Position numbers and translations under genes: made by a program. From the NCBI GenBank assembly GCA_003158395.1, contig PMIX01000271.1, positions 10,517 to 51,367 on the forward strand: a DNA stretch of 40,851 nucleotides. The letters run 5' to 3'. Shown here one piece after another: positions 9,338 through 19,345 of this stretch; position 1 is the stretch's first letter, and every line of letters starts with the position of its first letter. The notes beneath the pieces were generated by a model. The model made no database searches, was not told the origin of the DNA, and saw nothing but the letters and a program-made list of their open reading frames with translations. Source of the stretch: Myxococcales bacterium (GTDB lineage: Bacteria; Myxococcota_A; Polyangia; Fen-1088).

Positions 9338-9484
9338 GACTACGGCACACTGTCCGGCAGTGCCAAGAGCGCGCTGTTCGTTGACGGCACACACTTCCAC
9401 GAACCTGGCGCCACCCAAATCGCCAACCTCGTCGCGCAGGCAATGAAGGGACTGGGTGTCGGACTCGAGAGCTACGTGAAGTAG
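9338..9484 (+). pseudogene. C-terminal remnant of an SGNH (rhamnogalacturonan acetylesterase-like) hydrolase
   Basis: Reads DYGTLSGSAKSALFVDGTHFHEPGATQIANLVAQAMKGLGVGLESYVK*, matching the C-termini of the SGNH genes at 23-28 kb (FFCNDHTHFEAAGALQIAQ...ALKDQGIGLAAYLKN*). Confidence 0.75.
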
Positions 9485-9535
9485 GGCGAGGCCAAGATCG
9501 CCACCTCGATGGCGTGGCCGCGCCGTCGAGAGTTG

Positions 9536-11419
9536 TTAGCGTCCCGCCAGGAATTGGTCAAACTTGACCAGTCCCTGGAAAGTGCGAGTAGAACCGCGAA
9601 AAGCATCTCGGAAGAAGAGAAAATCGGAGGCTGCATTTACGCCCACGGGCGGTGGCCCTTTGGGCCCGCCCTTGACAACCCAGTCATCCACCGCCGCGGC
9701 GAAACCATTGTCTTTAGGGGGGCAGGTTTGAAACCGGGAAAGGAGCGGGGCGCGAATCCCCGCCATGGCGAAGTAGGTGCTCATGATGTAGGGGCGCAGC
9801 AGGTCATTGTCCTGGAAGACATAGAAAACGCGGCCCTTGATGGCGTCCACGTCCCGCTTCACGTCCCTGTAGAAGGACTCGGTAGCCACATATTCATCAA
9901 GGCGTTGAGGGATCCGCGTCAGATCGCCTTTCAGCCAGTTGGAATGGCGTACAAAGTAGCCGTGGTACTCGGCGGTGAGCAAGGACACGAGAGCGACTGC
10001 CATCAGGGGAATGCTGAGAATGGTCTTCAGGGGCCCGAGGTGCGCAAGGGCGACCACGCCCAGGATGGCGATGGCAGGGGCGGCGATTGTCGCGTAGCGA
10101 GGCCAGCTGATAGTCCTGGCACCCGGCAAATACAGGGTTGCCGCAAGGAAGAGGCCCAGCACAGCGAGGGCGTAGGCCGAACAGAGGGCCAGCGCCCATC
10201 CTTGCGACGTCCTGAACAGAAATCGCGGCCGCACCAGGGCCAGTACCGGGGTCAGCGCCAGCATCACGGCCAGGACGAAGATTGGTCGGGTCTCAATGAG
10301 GTTCGCCGCCAGCGTGGTCAGGATGGTCTTCAGCGGCGCCGAAAAGCTCGTGGAGAGGGGCGGTGGCGGGTAGTCGTTGGACGTGAGGCCCATCAGAAAA
10401 AGACGAGGCAAGACGATCTCCACAGTCAACGCCACGGCCAGGATGAGGACCGCCCGCCAAGTGAGGGGCTGGGGCTGATCTTTCCGACGGCCAAGGAGAA
10501 GGTAGGCCAGAGTGAAGAAGCCCCCACCGAGGAGCGCAAGGACCATTCCCAGTCCCTTGCTCACAAGGGGCATGGACAGGCAGGCCCAGACCACCATAGC
10601 AGAGCTGCGCCGGTGGTGCGTGACGAGGTAGGCCAGGCCCAAGAACGCGAAGGCGATCCCGGTGATGACCAGGGCATCGCCGTAGAAGTAGCCAAACACG
10701 ATTTCGGGTGTGCCCGAGAAAGCGAGGACTGCAAGCAGGGCCCCGCCCGCGAGGAGCCGCGAACGGGAGAGCAGCCAACTGGCCTCCATCGTGGCGAGCG
10801 CCGCGAGAAACAGGAAAATGCCGGAGAAGACGTTGAGGATGCCGTCGCGCCCGCCGCTCAAGAGACTGGCAACTGAGCCGAGGACGAGCTGGTGGACCGG
10901 GTAGCTGGGCGCCACGGAACGGGTGGGTCCATAGAAGTACGCCATTCGGTCGAAGGAGAGGATTTCATGGGGCACGACCAGCCAGTGGGTGAACACGTCA
11001 AAGCCCGCAGGTTCGGCGTGCAATGCGCAGAAGAAAACGGCTAGCGCGAAGGCCGCGGCCGCCGCTTCGAGTCCGGTCAACCGGCGACGGTGGCTAACGG
11101 TCAGCTCGCGCGGGGTGTTTGGACTCTTCCGCCATGTGCGCACCAGCTGAACGGCAGCGGCGATGGACAAGACCGCGACCAGTATGAGCGAGACGCGAAA
11201 CCCGAGCCGCGCCGCCCCCAGAATCTGGAGAAGAAGCGTGATGACTCTCAGTCCGAAAAGGATGGCGAGCGCGATGAATGCCGTGGCGCCGATGGGCGGC
11301 GACTCGACGGCCGTGCGCGAGGCCAGGAGGCGCTGGAGCGAGCGTAACGCGTATGCCCCCACCGCCCCGCAAGCGAGGAGGGGCAGAAGCCAGGGGAGCG
11401 TGATGCGAAAGACAATCAC
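9536..11419 (-). CDS. Multi-pass membrane protein, possibly GT-C/GT39-like glycosyltransferase
   Basis: 627-aa ORF with many hydrophobic helices and a soluble C-terminal region; no diagnostic motif confirmed. Confidence 0.6.
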   Translation of the reverse strand: MIVFRITLPWLLPLLACGAVGAYALRSLQRLLASRTAVESPPIGATAFIALAILFGLRVITLLLQILGAARLGFRVSLILVAVLSIAAAVQLVRTWRKSPNTPRELTVSHRRRLTGLEAAAAAFALAVFFCALHAEPAGFDVFTHWLVVPHEILSFDRMAYFYGPTRSVAPSYPVHQLVLGSVASLLSGGRDGILNVFSGIFLFLAALATMEASWLLSRSRLLAGGALLAVLAFSGTPEIVFGYFYGDALVITGIAFAFLGLAYLVTHHRRSSAMVVWACLSMPLVSKGLGMVLALLGGGFFTLAYLLLGRRKDQPQPLTWRAVLILAVALTVEIVLPRLFLMGLTSNDYPPPPLSTSFSAPLKTILTTLAANLIETRPIFVLAVMLALTPVLALVRPRFLFRTSQGWALALCSAYALAVLGLFLAATLYLPGARTISWPRYATIAAPAIAILGVVALAHLGPLKTILSIPLMAVALVSLLTAEYHGYFVRHSNWLKGDLTRIPQRLDEYVATESFYRDVKRDVDAIKGRVFYVFQDNDLLRPYIMSTYFAMAGIRAPLLSRFQTCPPKDNGFAAAVDDWVVKGGPKGPPPVGVNAASDFLFFRDAFRGSTRTFQGLVKFDQFLAGR

Positions 11420-11601
11420 AGACGTGAGCCTCGAGCTGAGGGCGGGACAGTCATGGGTGTTCCACGCTCATGCGAGAGATCCGCCGGGGTGGGCGGTGGG
11501 GCGGTGGCAGGAGAAACGGGCAACATCGGGCAGGTGGCGCAGTTTACCCCAGCGCGGCCTCGCGCCGGCGCCGTTCTTTGGGCTGCAACTGGCACCCCCT
11601 G

Positions 11602-14238
11602 CTATCCCAGCATCGCCTTGAGCGCGCGGTAGTCGGTCTTTCCAGTGCCCAGCAGGGGCAGCGTCTCCAGCCGCAGCACGCGCCGGATGTTGTGCAGGGG
11701 GGACAGTCCAGCATCGCGCAGGCAGCGATTGGCCGTCTCGCGATCGATCTCCAAGGTGGTGAAGAGAACCAACTCGGGGTGTTCCTCATCGGGCGTGCAT
11801 TCCACTGCCAGGCACGGACCCTCGCCCTGGCCAGGGGTGCTCCACCCGGCCTCCAGCGCGGTCTCGACCGCGGCCAACGGAATCATCTCGCCGCCAATCT
11901 TCACGAAACGCTTGAGCCGACCGCAGAAGGTCAGAACGCCGTCCGTGTCTTCGCACACCAAATCGCCAGTCCGGTACCATTCCTTGCCCGCGAACGAGAC
12001 GAAAGGTGACGGACCGTCGTACTTGAGATACCCGCGGAAAATACTGGGACCGCGCACGAGAAGCATGCCGCGCTGACCGCAGGGCGTGGGCTTGCCACAC
12101 TCGGCATCGACGACGGCGTGCTCCACCGACGGCAGGGGCAGGCCAATGGTCTCGCGCTGCGGCCGCCCGGGACGGTTGACCGATACGATGGGCGAGCATT
12201 CGGTGATGCCATAGCCCTCGATGACAATCATCTCGGGATACGCACGCGCCAGGGCATCGTACACATGGGGCTGGCACTTCTCGGCGCCCGCAATGGCCAA
12301 GCGCAGGCTGGCAAGCTGCCCAGGCTGGGCGGCCCGCACGATGCCGGCTAGAAAGGTGGGCGTACCGACCACCAACGTGGCCCGATACGCCTCGATGAGA
12401 GAAGCCAGCGTGGCGCTGTCATTGGGGTTGACGTGGTAGACTGTGCGCAGCCCGCAAAGCAGTGGCAACAGGATGTCGACGGTCAACCCGAACGAATGGA
12501 ACGGGGGCAAGATGCCCAAGAGAGCCTCGTCCGGGCGCAGGGGAATCACCGCGAGTGCATCGCGGATGTTGGTCAGCAGATTCGTCTGGGTCAGGGGAAC
12601 CGCTTTGGGCACGCTCTCCGAACCGCTAGTGAATAGCACGGCAGCCACTTCAGGTGTCCGCGCCTCTTCCAGCGCGCCGACTAGACCCAGTCGCACCCGC
12701 AACGCCGCGAGCAACTTGACTGGAAGCGAAAATCGCCGGGCGGTATCGTCGAGGTAGACCAGACGCTGCAGGAACCCCCGAGTGCTGCCAAACCCCTCCG
12801 CTTCGAGGCGGCTGACTAGCCCGCGGGCGGTCACCACGCAACGGATGTCGAGTAGATCCAGCCCGTGCAGCACACCACGCGGCCCGGTGGTCCAGTTGAT
12901 CATGACCGGCGTCTTGCCCGCAAACAGCGCGGCCAGGGTGGCCACGGCAGCGGCGACCGAGGCGGGCAGCATGATGCCGACAAACGGACCGGGCATGCGG
13001 GCGAATACCGGTCGCAAGAGCAGAAGCGCCGTGAGAAGGTCGCGATAGGTGCGCACCCCGCTCTGCTGGTCAGCGATGACCACCTGGCCGGAATGCCGGC
13101 GGGCCATGTCCAGAAACACAGCCGTCAGGCTGTCGCCCGCCGGCATGACCGGCGGCCCGGTGGCATCCTCGGCCGCCCCGTACCAGGCGTGCGCCACCGG
13201 CCGAGGCTCGGCCGCAGCCTTGCCCACGGTTTCACCCACCGCGGCCCGCATCACGTCTCCCACCGTCTCGATGGCGTCCACCTCCGGCTGGGGGAAGCCG
13301 AACTCGCTCTCAATCCAGGCCTGGATCTCCACGCGCACCAGGCTGTCCAGACCCAGATCGTGCGCCAGGCGCTGGCCTTCGTGGATCTCTCGCACGCCGG
13401 TGAGCTGGCGAAGATGCTCCAGCACGGTGGCGCGTGTGGCCGCCGGGATCCGACGGGCCACGCCGGGCTCGGTGCTGCTGACCGGCTCGGGCAGCCAGCG
13501 TACGCCGCCACCCTCCCACAATGAGTAGGGCACGTAGGTGCTTCCGCCCGCGTTGCGATTGTAGAACTCCTCCAGATAGCGATTGAGCACCACCCGGTCC
13601 GCGGCGCGCGGCAAGTCGTCAGGCTCAAGGACGTCGATGGCCACGTGGCGATGAGGCGCGAGGACGAGGCCGCCCTTGAGCAACCCCCACAGACCCCTGC
13701 GCAGGGCGCGCAGGACGTCGGGCGGCTTACCCGAGGCGCGACTGAAACTGGAGCCCCACAGTCCGGCGGTCCGCACCAGTACGACGCGCACGTCAGGCAC
13801 CGCCCGCAACAACTGCTCGACCGCACTGTTGCCGCCCAGATCTTCGCGGCGCTGGCGATAGATGCGCCCCGCAGGATAGAGCAGCAACGCCTCACCCTGG
13901 CGCAAGGCCGTGGCGCTGGCCTCGATCATAGATTCCACCTGTTCGCGGGCACCCCGACCATCTCGGGTCATGTCCGCGATCTCGAGCGCCCGCGCCCGCC
14001 GCGCCAAGAAGTGAATCCCAGGCCGCCGGGCCTGGGCGCGATCCGCCAGCACGCGCGGTCGGAAGCGCGGCCAGAGAACGGTCATCACCATGATGGGATC
14101 GATGAGCGCCGGGTGATTGGCCAGGAACAGAACGCCGCGACCGTCAGGAGGAGCAACGCGATCCAGGCCTGTCACGCGGATGCGGTAGCGCAACCAGAGC
14201 AGGCAGCGGATGAAGAGACGCAGAAACCGGTTGAGCAT
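11602..14238 (-). CDS. PlsC-like acyltransferase / acyl carrier domain / AMP-dependent acyl ligase fusion (Aas-like)
   Basis: NHPALIDP (HX4D acyltransferase motif), LAHDLGLDSLVRVEIQAWIE (phosphopantetheine DSL site), FTSGSESVPKAVPLT and EGYGITECSP (AMP-binding enzyme motifs). Confidence 0.85.
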   Translation of the reverse strand: MLNRFLRLFIRCLLWLRYRIRVTGLDRVAPPDGRGVLFLANHPALIDPIMVMTVLWPRFRPRVLADRAQARRPGIHFLARRARALEIADMTRDGRGAREQVESMIEASATALRQGEALLLYPAGRIYRQRREDLGGNSAVEQLLRAVPDVRVVLVRTAGLWGSSFSRASGKPPDVLRALRRGLWGLLKGGLVLAPHRHVAIDVLEPDDLPRAADRVVLNRYLEEFYNRNAGGSTYVPYSLWEGGGVRWLPEPVSSTEPGVARRIPAATRATVLEHLRQLTGVREIHEGQRLAHDLGLDSLVRVEIQAWIESEFGFPQPEVDAIETVGDVMRAAVGETVGKAAAEPRPVAHAWYGAAEDATGPPVMPAGDSLTAVFLDMARRHSGQVVIADQQSGVRTYRDLLTALLLLRPVFARMPGPFVGIMLPASVAAAVATLAALFAGKTPVMINWTTGPRGVLHGLDLLDIRCVVTARGLVSRLEAEGFGSTRGFLQRLVYLDDTARRFSLPVKLLAALRVRLGLVGALEEARTPEVAAVLFTSGSESVPKAVPLTQTNLLTNIRDALAVIPLRPDEALLGILPPFHSFGLTVDILLPLLCGLRTVYHVNPNDSATLASLIEAYRATLVVGTPTFLAGIVRAAQPGQLASLRLAIAGAEKCQPHVYDALARAYPEMIVIEGYGITECSPIVSVNRPGRPQRETIGLPLPSVEHAVVDAECGKPTPCGQRGMLLVRGPSIFRGYLKYDGPSPFVSFAGKEWYRTGDLVCEDTDGVLTFCGRLKRFVKIGGEMIPLAAVETALEAGWSTPGQGEGPCLAVECTPDEEHPELVLFTTLEIDRETANRCLRDAGLSPLHNIRRVLRLETLPLLGTGKTDYRALKAMLG

Positions 14239-14297
14239 GGCAGTCGTGCGGACGCAGTATATCGCCTCCTTTCGGGCTGTCGTACCATGGGATCCAC

Positions 14298-15833
14298 ATG
14301 CGCATCACTATGACCATCGCCTTTGTCGCCACCGCTCTCGCCGCCACCGGTCTTTTTGCTGCGCCGTCGAGCGATCAGCCACCTGCGAAACCGCGTCCCG
14401 CCCGCCACTACGAAGGCCTGCTGACCTGGGAGGTGCGCGACGCCGACACGGGCGCGCCCATCCCATGCAAACTGACCTTCGTCGGCGTCGAGGGTACCCG
14501 CGACCCCGAGTTCACCCACAACGACATCGGCAAGCCCGAGGGCGACTTGGCCATTGCCGCCTACCATCGCGTGTTCTCCGCCTCCGGTGACGGCGCTGTG
14601 CGGGTGCCGCCAGGAACCTACGATGTCTACGTCAGCCGCGGCTTGGAGTGGGACGTGGCCGTGGTGCGCAAGCTCAAGGTCACGCCCGAAGGCGCGGATC
14701 TTGTCGCTCAGTTGCACCACGTAATTGACTCGCGGGGCTGGTACTCGGCCGACTTCCACGTGCACGCCGCTCCTTCGCCGGATTCCATCGTGCCCCTTCC
14801 CCACCGGGTCATCGAATTCATCGCCGACGGCATCGACCTGTTGACCTCCACCGACCACAACGTGGTCACTGACTATGCTCCCACCATCAAAGCACTGGGC
14901 GTGGGCCACCTCATCAGCACCATCATAGGGGACGAGATCACCACCGCCTCATGGGGACATTTCGGCGCCTTCCCGCTGCCGCAGGACCTGGCACGGGCCG
15001 GCCAGGGCGCGGTGCTGGCCCACGGCCGCACGCCCAAAGCGATCTTCGAGGAGGTGCACACCCATGCGCCCGGCGCGATCATCGATGTGCACCACCCGCG
15101 CATCGATCCGACTATCGGCTACTTCATCATCGGCGAATTCGACCCGCACCTGGACCGCGCAGGCACGAAGGGTTTCTCGTTCGACTTCGACGCCATCGAG
15201 GTGCTCAACGGCTACCAGGACCCAGCCCGCCGCAGCGTGGACCGGATGATCGACGACTACCTGGGCCTGCTCAACCACGGGCACTTGGCCACCGCCACCG
15301 GGAACTCGGACACCCATCACCTCACCTTCAATATGGGCGGCTATCCGCGCAACTACCTGCGCGTTCCCGACGACCGTATCGGCCACGTGACGCCACAGGA
15401 CGTCGCCCAGGCGGTGCGGGCCCACCATGTCTTCTTCACCACCGGTCCCTTCGTGCGCATGCACGCGGGTCAAGCTGACATCGGCGACATGGTGCCGGCA
15501 CCGGGCGGTCGCGCCCGCGTGGACATCGAGGTCGATGCCGCACCCTGGGTGTCCGTCGACCGGGTGATCCTCTATGTGAACGGCAAGGAGGCTCAACGTT
15601 GGCCCGTGCCTCCGAGCCAGAAGGTGGCGCGCTTTCGCGCCAGCCACGACATCACTCTGGCTGCCGATGGCTATGCCCTGGTGCGCGTCGACGGCAACGA
15701 GCTGCTGGCGCCCGTGGTGGGCGACCGGAAGACTTTCGGGGTCTATCCACTGGCGCTAAGCAATCCCATCTTCTTCGACGTCAACAACAACGGCCGCTAC
15801 GACCCGAGCTACAAACACGGCGAGCGGCACTAA
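14298..15833 (+). CDS. CehA/McbA-family PHP-type metallohydrolase, secreted
   Basis: Signal-peptide-like N-terminus; GWYSADFHVHAAPSPDS, LTSTDHNVVTDY, TGNSDTHH. Confidence 0.75.
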   Translation: MRITMTIAFVATALAATGLFAAPSSDQPPAKPRPARHYEGLLTWEVRDADTGAPIPCKLTFVGVEGTRDPEFTHNDIGKPEGDLAIAAYHRVFSASGDGAVRVPPGTYDVYVSRGLEWDVAVVRKLKVTPEGADLVAQLHHVIDSRGWYSADFHVHAAPSPDSIVPLPHRVIEFIADGIDLLTSTDHNVVTDYAPTIKALGVGHLISTIIGDEITTASWGHFGAFPLPQDLARAGQGAVLAHGRTPKAIFEEVHTHAPGAIIDVHHPRIDPTIGYFIIGEFDPHLDRAGTKGFSFDFDAIEVLNGYQDPARRSVDRMIDDYLGLLNHGHLATATGNSDTHHLTFNMGGYPRNYLRVPDDRIGHVTPQDVAQAVRAHHVFFTTGPFVRMHAGQADIGDMVPAPGGRARVDIEVDAAPWVSVDRVILYVNGKEAQRWPVPPSQKVARFRASHDITLAADGYALVRVDGNELLAPVVGDRKTFGVYPLALSNPIFFDVNNNGRYDPSYKHGERH

Positions 15834-18800
15834 TTGAGTGGCAAAGCCGCGGGCGCAGCCAGGCTCAGGTGATCCAGCCCAAAGTACCCAGACGCCACAT
15901 AGAGGTCATCGCCGAACGCCTGCATGGAGCTGGCCCATCCCAGCGTGCGCAAGAACTTGTTCCCCGTGGGTTGGACGGGATTGGATACGTCGACCGCCAG
16001 GATGCCATCGCCCGACAGGTTGAGGAACAAGCGACCCTGGTTGGCGCCCATGATCTGCAGGTTGTACGCCTCGGTCGGCTGGTCGTAGAGCGTCGCGAAA
16101 GTGTCGTTGCTCAGGTCGAAAATCATCAGGCGGTCGGACGTGGCTTCCCAGCTCGGAGTGCTGGCGCTCGAACTACCCGAGCTGGCGACGCCCCCGCCCG
16201 ATGGGACCGCAATACCCCCGACTCCGTAGTAGTAGCCGTAGCCATAGTAGTTCTGCTGGGCCGTCACGTACATGGTGTTGCCCGCGACGGTCAGGCCCGA
16301 CAGCGTGACGTTGCTGAACACCTTGGTGTCGAGGAGTTCCGCGGCCGGCGTCCCTCCGACGTTCACCTGGCGCAGCAGGTGCAGTTGGGTGTCAGACCGG
16401 TAGTATCCGTATGTGCTGGTCCCCGTGGGCGGGATGTAGACATAGAGTTGGTCTTGGGTCATGAAGTCGCGGGCGCCGGAGGATGGCGCCCAGGTGCGTA
16501 CCAGCGGGCCCGGGATGTTGATCTTCTCGGCCGCCGCGAAGCTGCTGCCAGACTTGTTCCAGCGCTGGGCGTAGAACTTGTATTGCGTGAAGGTATAGCT
16601 GTCGTTGCCCTTCACCTGGGCCACCTGTTCGCGCAGGCCCAGGTAGAACCCGGTCGGGTCCACTGGATCGCCAACCAGCGAGAACGCGCCCCAGTCCGTG
16701 CTGCTGGGGTTGGGTACCGGGACTTCATTCACCGTGGGGGCGTCGGCATTGGTCAGATCCAAATACACCAACTTCGTCGTGTATGTGCCCGCGCCGGTGG
16801 AGGAGTTGTAGATGTACTCCTGGTCAAGGGTCACCATGCCACTTTCAACCTCGGTCCAACTACCGTAGCCGTTGAACCAATACCCGCCCCAGTAGCCGTT
16901 CCAGCCGCACCAGTACGGGTAGTACGGAATCCAGTTCGTCGGCAGGATGGTCGAGCCTGCCCGCCGTGGGTGCGTCGGGTCGGTCAGGTCGTAGACCAGG
17001 ACCTGGGTTTGGCTCTGATAGGTGCTGTAGCCGGTGTTGCCAGACGGAAGGGTGCGGAAGAGCAGCAACTGGTTGCCGTGCTTGACCGCCTGCTGTACTT
17101 GCCCCACCGAGAAGCTGGCGACCGGCGTTGCGCCGTCGAGGTCACCGCCGGCCGCAAGAACCCTGAACAGCGAGAGATCCTGATTGGGGCTATAGTAGTA
17201 GCTCTGCTGCGACTGAACCTGGGCCACCAGGTACTTGCCGAACTGATAAATCTGATTGTAGTAGGGCGCAATCTCGATGACTGATTGCAGCTGTGGATTG
17301 GCGAGGTCCTGCAGGCTGGCAATCGAGGCATGGGTGTCGGACAAATTTACCATCATGCGCTGGCCAGTGGCCTGGTGCCCGAAGACGATGGTGCGGCGGA
17401 CCTCGCCGTTGGGGTGGATGAAGGTGCCGTAGTTCTGCAACACGGTCTGCTGGGTCGGGCTCTTGGTATCGTCGTACTTGGTCAGGTCCCACGCCATGAT
17501 CCCCACCGCGCTCTTGTACTGATACCACCACCAGTCATCGTTGGGGTCGCTCTTGGTCCAGAAGTACACCGGCACCGTCACCACGTTGGCCTGGCTGTCC
17601 GAGTACATCCCGATCATCTTGTGGGCTTGGTCCAGATTCCAGGTGATGGCCGAGCCCACCCATTCGGCGTTCTGCACCGCCACACACTGGCGTTGCACCA
17701 AGCGAACCTTGGTCAAATCGCGAACGTCGATGACGCTAACCGCGATGTTGGTCGAGCGGGGGCCGGCCGGGTCCTGGAATCCAGTGCAGGTCGAGCTGGT
17801 GTCCTGACCGATGCCCAATAGGAAGTTGTTGTCGCCGATCAAGCGGAACACGTCCATGTTGCCGGACAAACCGTCCACGGCGGAGAGAACCTTCAAGTTC
17901 TTTGGATCGGCAAAGCTGAGGGCGTAAAGGGGGTCGATGTTTCGCGCGGTGACGGCGTAGACCACATGACGGTCCACGTCGAAGGTGCTTCCAGCCACTG
18001 TCTCGTTCTGCTGCCCAAAGTCCAGACTCGCCTGCATGACCGGGTTGCTGCCATCAGTTATGTCCCAGGATTCGAGGGTATTCTGGGTGTAAGAAGTGCC
18101 CATACAGTTGGACGACGACCACCCTTGGCGGGCAAAGATCCCGTAGAACGTGCCGGTCTGGTTGGTCGAGTCGAAGACATAGGTCATCTTGAATTGGTCA
18201 CCCAGCGCGCCCGCGGTGCTGAAGCGGGTGTACAGGCTGATAGCCCCGTTGGGATCGCTCACGTCGATGATCGACACCACTGACTGCTGCTGGCTGGAGT
18301 AGCTGCCGCAGTTGTAGTACCCATTCTTGGTCGAACCGGTTGAGGTGTAGCCATACACCCACCAGTTCTCATCCACCATGAGTGCGTTGGAGGTAGCTGA
18401 GATGGTCACGTCGCTGAAGGTCTTGCTGTAGGAGTACAGGCCCTTCGGATCGCTGACCTGGACGCTGCCGCCCTGGAAGATCTGAAGCTGGCCCACCTGC
18501 TTGAGCGCCTGCGGGTCGGACACGTCGAAGGAATAGACCCATGCTTGTTCCGGCTGCGGGTTGCTCGCCACTTCGTAGCCCCAGCCCCAGTAGTAGGACT
18601 GTGAGATGTAGGAAACTAGGTAGATCGTGTTGTCGATCTTGCGGGAAACGCCCTCGCGCAACTCACCGATGATGTCGGTCGTGCTGAGCACGCGCGGGTT
18701 CGTCAGGTCGCTGACGTCGATGGCCACCAGTTGTGACACATAGTGACGCTCGAACTGAAGCTTGCCGTTGACTTGGGTGAGATAGAGGGCATCGCTGAGC

Positions 18801-19345
18801 AGGGCGTACACGGTGCTGCCCGCCACGAACATTTCGATGGGATAGCCGTAGACCGGCAGGCGCGAAAGTTGCTTGGGGTTCTTGGGATCGGTCAGATCGT
18901 AGATGATGAGGCCGCGGTAGGTATTGAAATAGAAGAGCCGGTCGGAATCGATGCGGTAGATGTCCGCTTCCTGGACTGTGGCATCCCGACCACTTGGGGC
19001 ACCGGGAGCCGCAGCACTGTCTGTCGTGCTGCTGGGGCCGGCTGCGAACGTCGGAGCCGTCGCGCCGTTGGTCGCTCCGCCTATTGCAGCAGTTCCCTGG
19101 GTGCCATTCCCCTGTTCCTCGGTCGTAAACTCGGTCTGGCCCGGGGTCACAGTACCCGAGTCAGCGCCCGGGGTCACAGTACCCGAGTCAGCGCCCGGGG
19201 TCACAGTACCCGAGTCAGCGCCCGGGGTCGGATTGCCCCCGTCAGGAACAACGACGGCGGGACCGGAATGACTCGAACCGCCGCAGGACACCGCGAAACC
19301 CGCGACTAGGAATGCAAGCGCAAGAAATCTGAAAAATGGGCACAT
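15830..19345 (-). CDS. Large lipoprotein with beta-propeller domain (PF09826-like)
   Basis: Start MCPFFRFLALAFLVAGFAVSC (lipobox); DATVQEADIYRIDSDRLFYFNTYRGLIIYDLTDPKNPKQLSRLPVYGYPIEMFVAGSTVYAL. Confidence 0.75.
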   Translation of the reverse strand: MCPFFRFLALAFLVAGFAVSCGGSSHSGPAVVVPDGGNPTPGADSGTVTPGADSGTVTPGADSGTVTPGQTEFTTEEQGNGTQGTAAIGGATNGATAPTFAAGPSSTTDSAAAPGAPSGRDATVQEADIYRIDSDRLFYFNTYRGLIIYDLTDPKNPKQLSRLPVYGYPIEMFVAGSTVYALLSDALYLTQVNGKLQFERHYVSQLVAIDVSDLTNPRVLSTTDIIGELREGVSRKIDNTIYLVSYISQSYYWGWGYEVASNPQPEQAWVYSFDVSDPQALKQVGQLQIFQGGSVQVSDPKGLYSYSKTFSDVTISATSNALMVDENWWVYGYTSTGSTKNGYYNCGSYSSQQQSVVSIIDVSDPNGAISLYTRFSTAGALGDQFKMTYVFDSTNQTGTFYGIFARQGWSSSNCMGTSYTQNTLESWDITDGSNPVMQASLDFGQQNETVAGSTFDVDRHVVYAVTARNIDPLYALSFADPKNLKVLSAVDGLSGNMDVFRLIGDNNFLLGIGQDTSSTCTGFQDPAGPRSTNIAVSVIDVRDLTKVRLVQRQCVAVQNAEWVGSAITWNLDQAHKMIGMYSDSQANVVTVPVYFWTKSDPNDDWWWYQYKSAVGIMAWDLTKYDDTKSPTQQTVLQNYGTFIHPNGEVRRTIVFGHQATGQRMMVNLSDTHASIASLQDLANPQLQSVIEIAPYYNQIYQFGKYLVAQVQSQQSYYYSPNQDLSLFRVLAAGGDLDGATPVASFSVGQVQQAVKHGNQLLLFRTLPSGNTGYSTYQSQTQVLVYDLTDPTHPRRAGSTILPTNWIPYYPYWCGWNGYWGGYWFNGYGSWTEVESGMVTLDQEYIYNSSTGAGTYTTKLVYLDLTNADAPTVNEVPVPNPSSTDWGAFSLVGDPVDPTGFYLGLREQVAQVKGNDSYTFTQYKFYAQRWNKSGSSFAAAEKINIPGPLVRTWAPSSGARDFMTQDQLYVYIPPTGTSTYGYYRSDTQLHLLRQVNVGGTPAAELLDTKVFSNVTLSGLTVAGNTMYVTAQQNYYGYGYYYGVGGIAVPSGGGVASSGSSSASTPSWEATSDRLMIFDLSNDTFATLYDQPTEAYNLQIMGANQGRLFLNLSGDGILAVDVSNPVQPTGNKFLRTLGWASSMQAFGDDLYVASGYFGLDHLSLAAPAALPLN
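19142..19222 (-). repeat. Three perfect 27-bp tandem repeats encoding TPGADSGTV
   Basis: cggggtcacagtacccgagtcagcgcc three times in a row (19142, 19169, 19196). Confidence 0.95.

Noticed and set aside
9509-10876. 455-aa plus-strand ORF opposite the membrane protein
   Set aside because: Highly charged G/R/E/Q composition typical of antisense of a hydrophobic gene.
15599-17284. 561-aa plus-strand ORF opposite the beta-propeller lipoprotein
   Set aside because: Overlaps two well-supported genes and shows no domain motifs.
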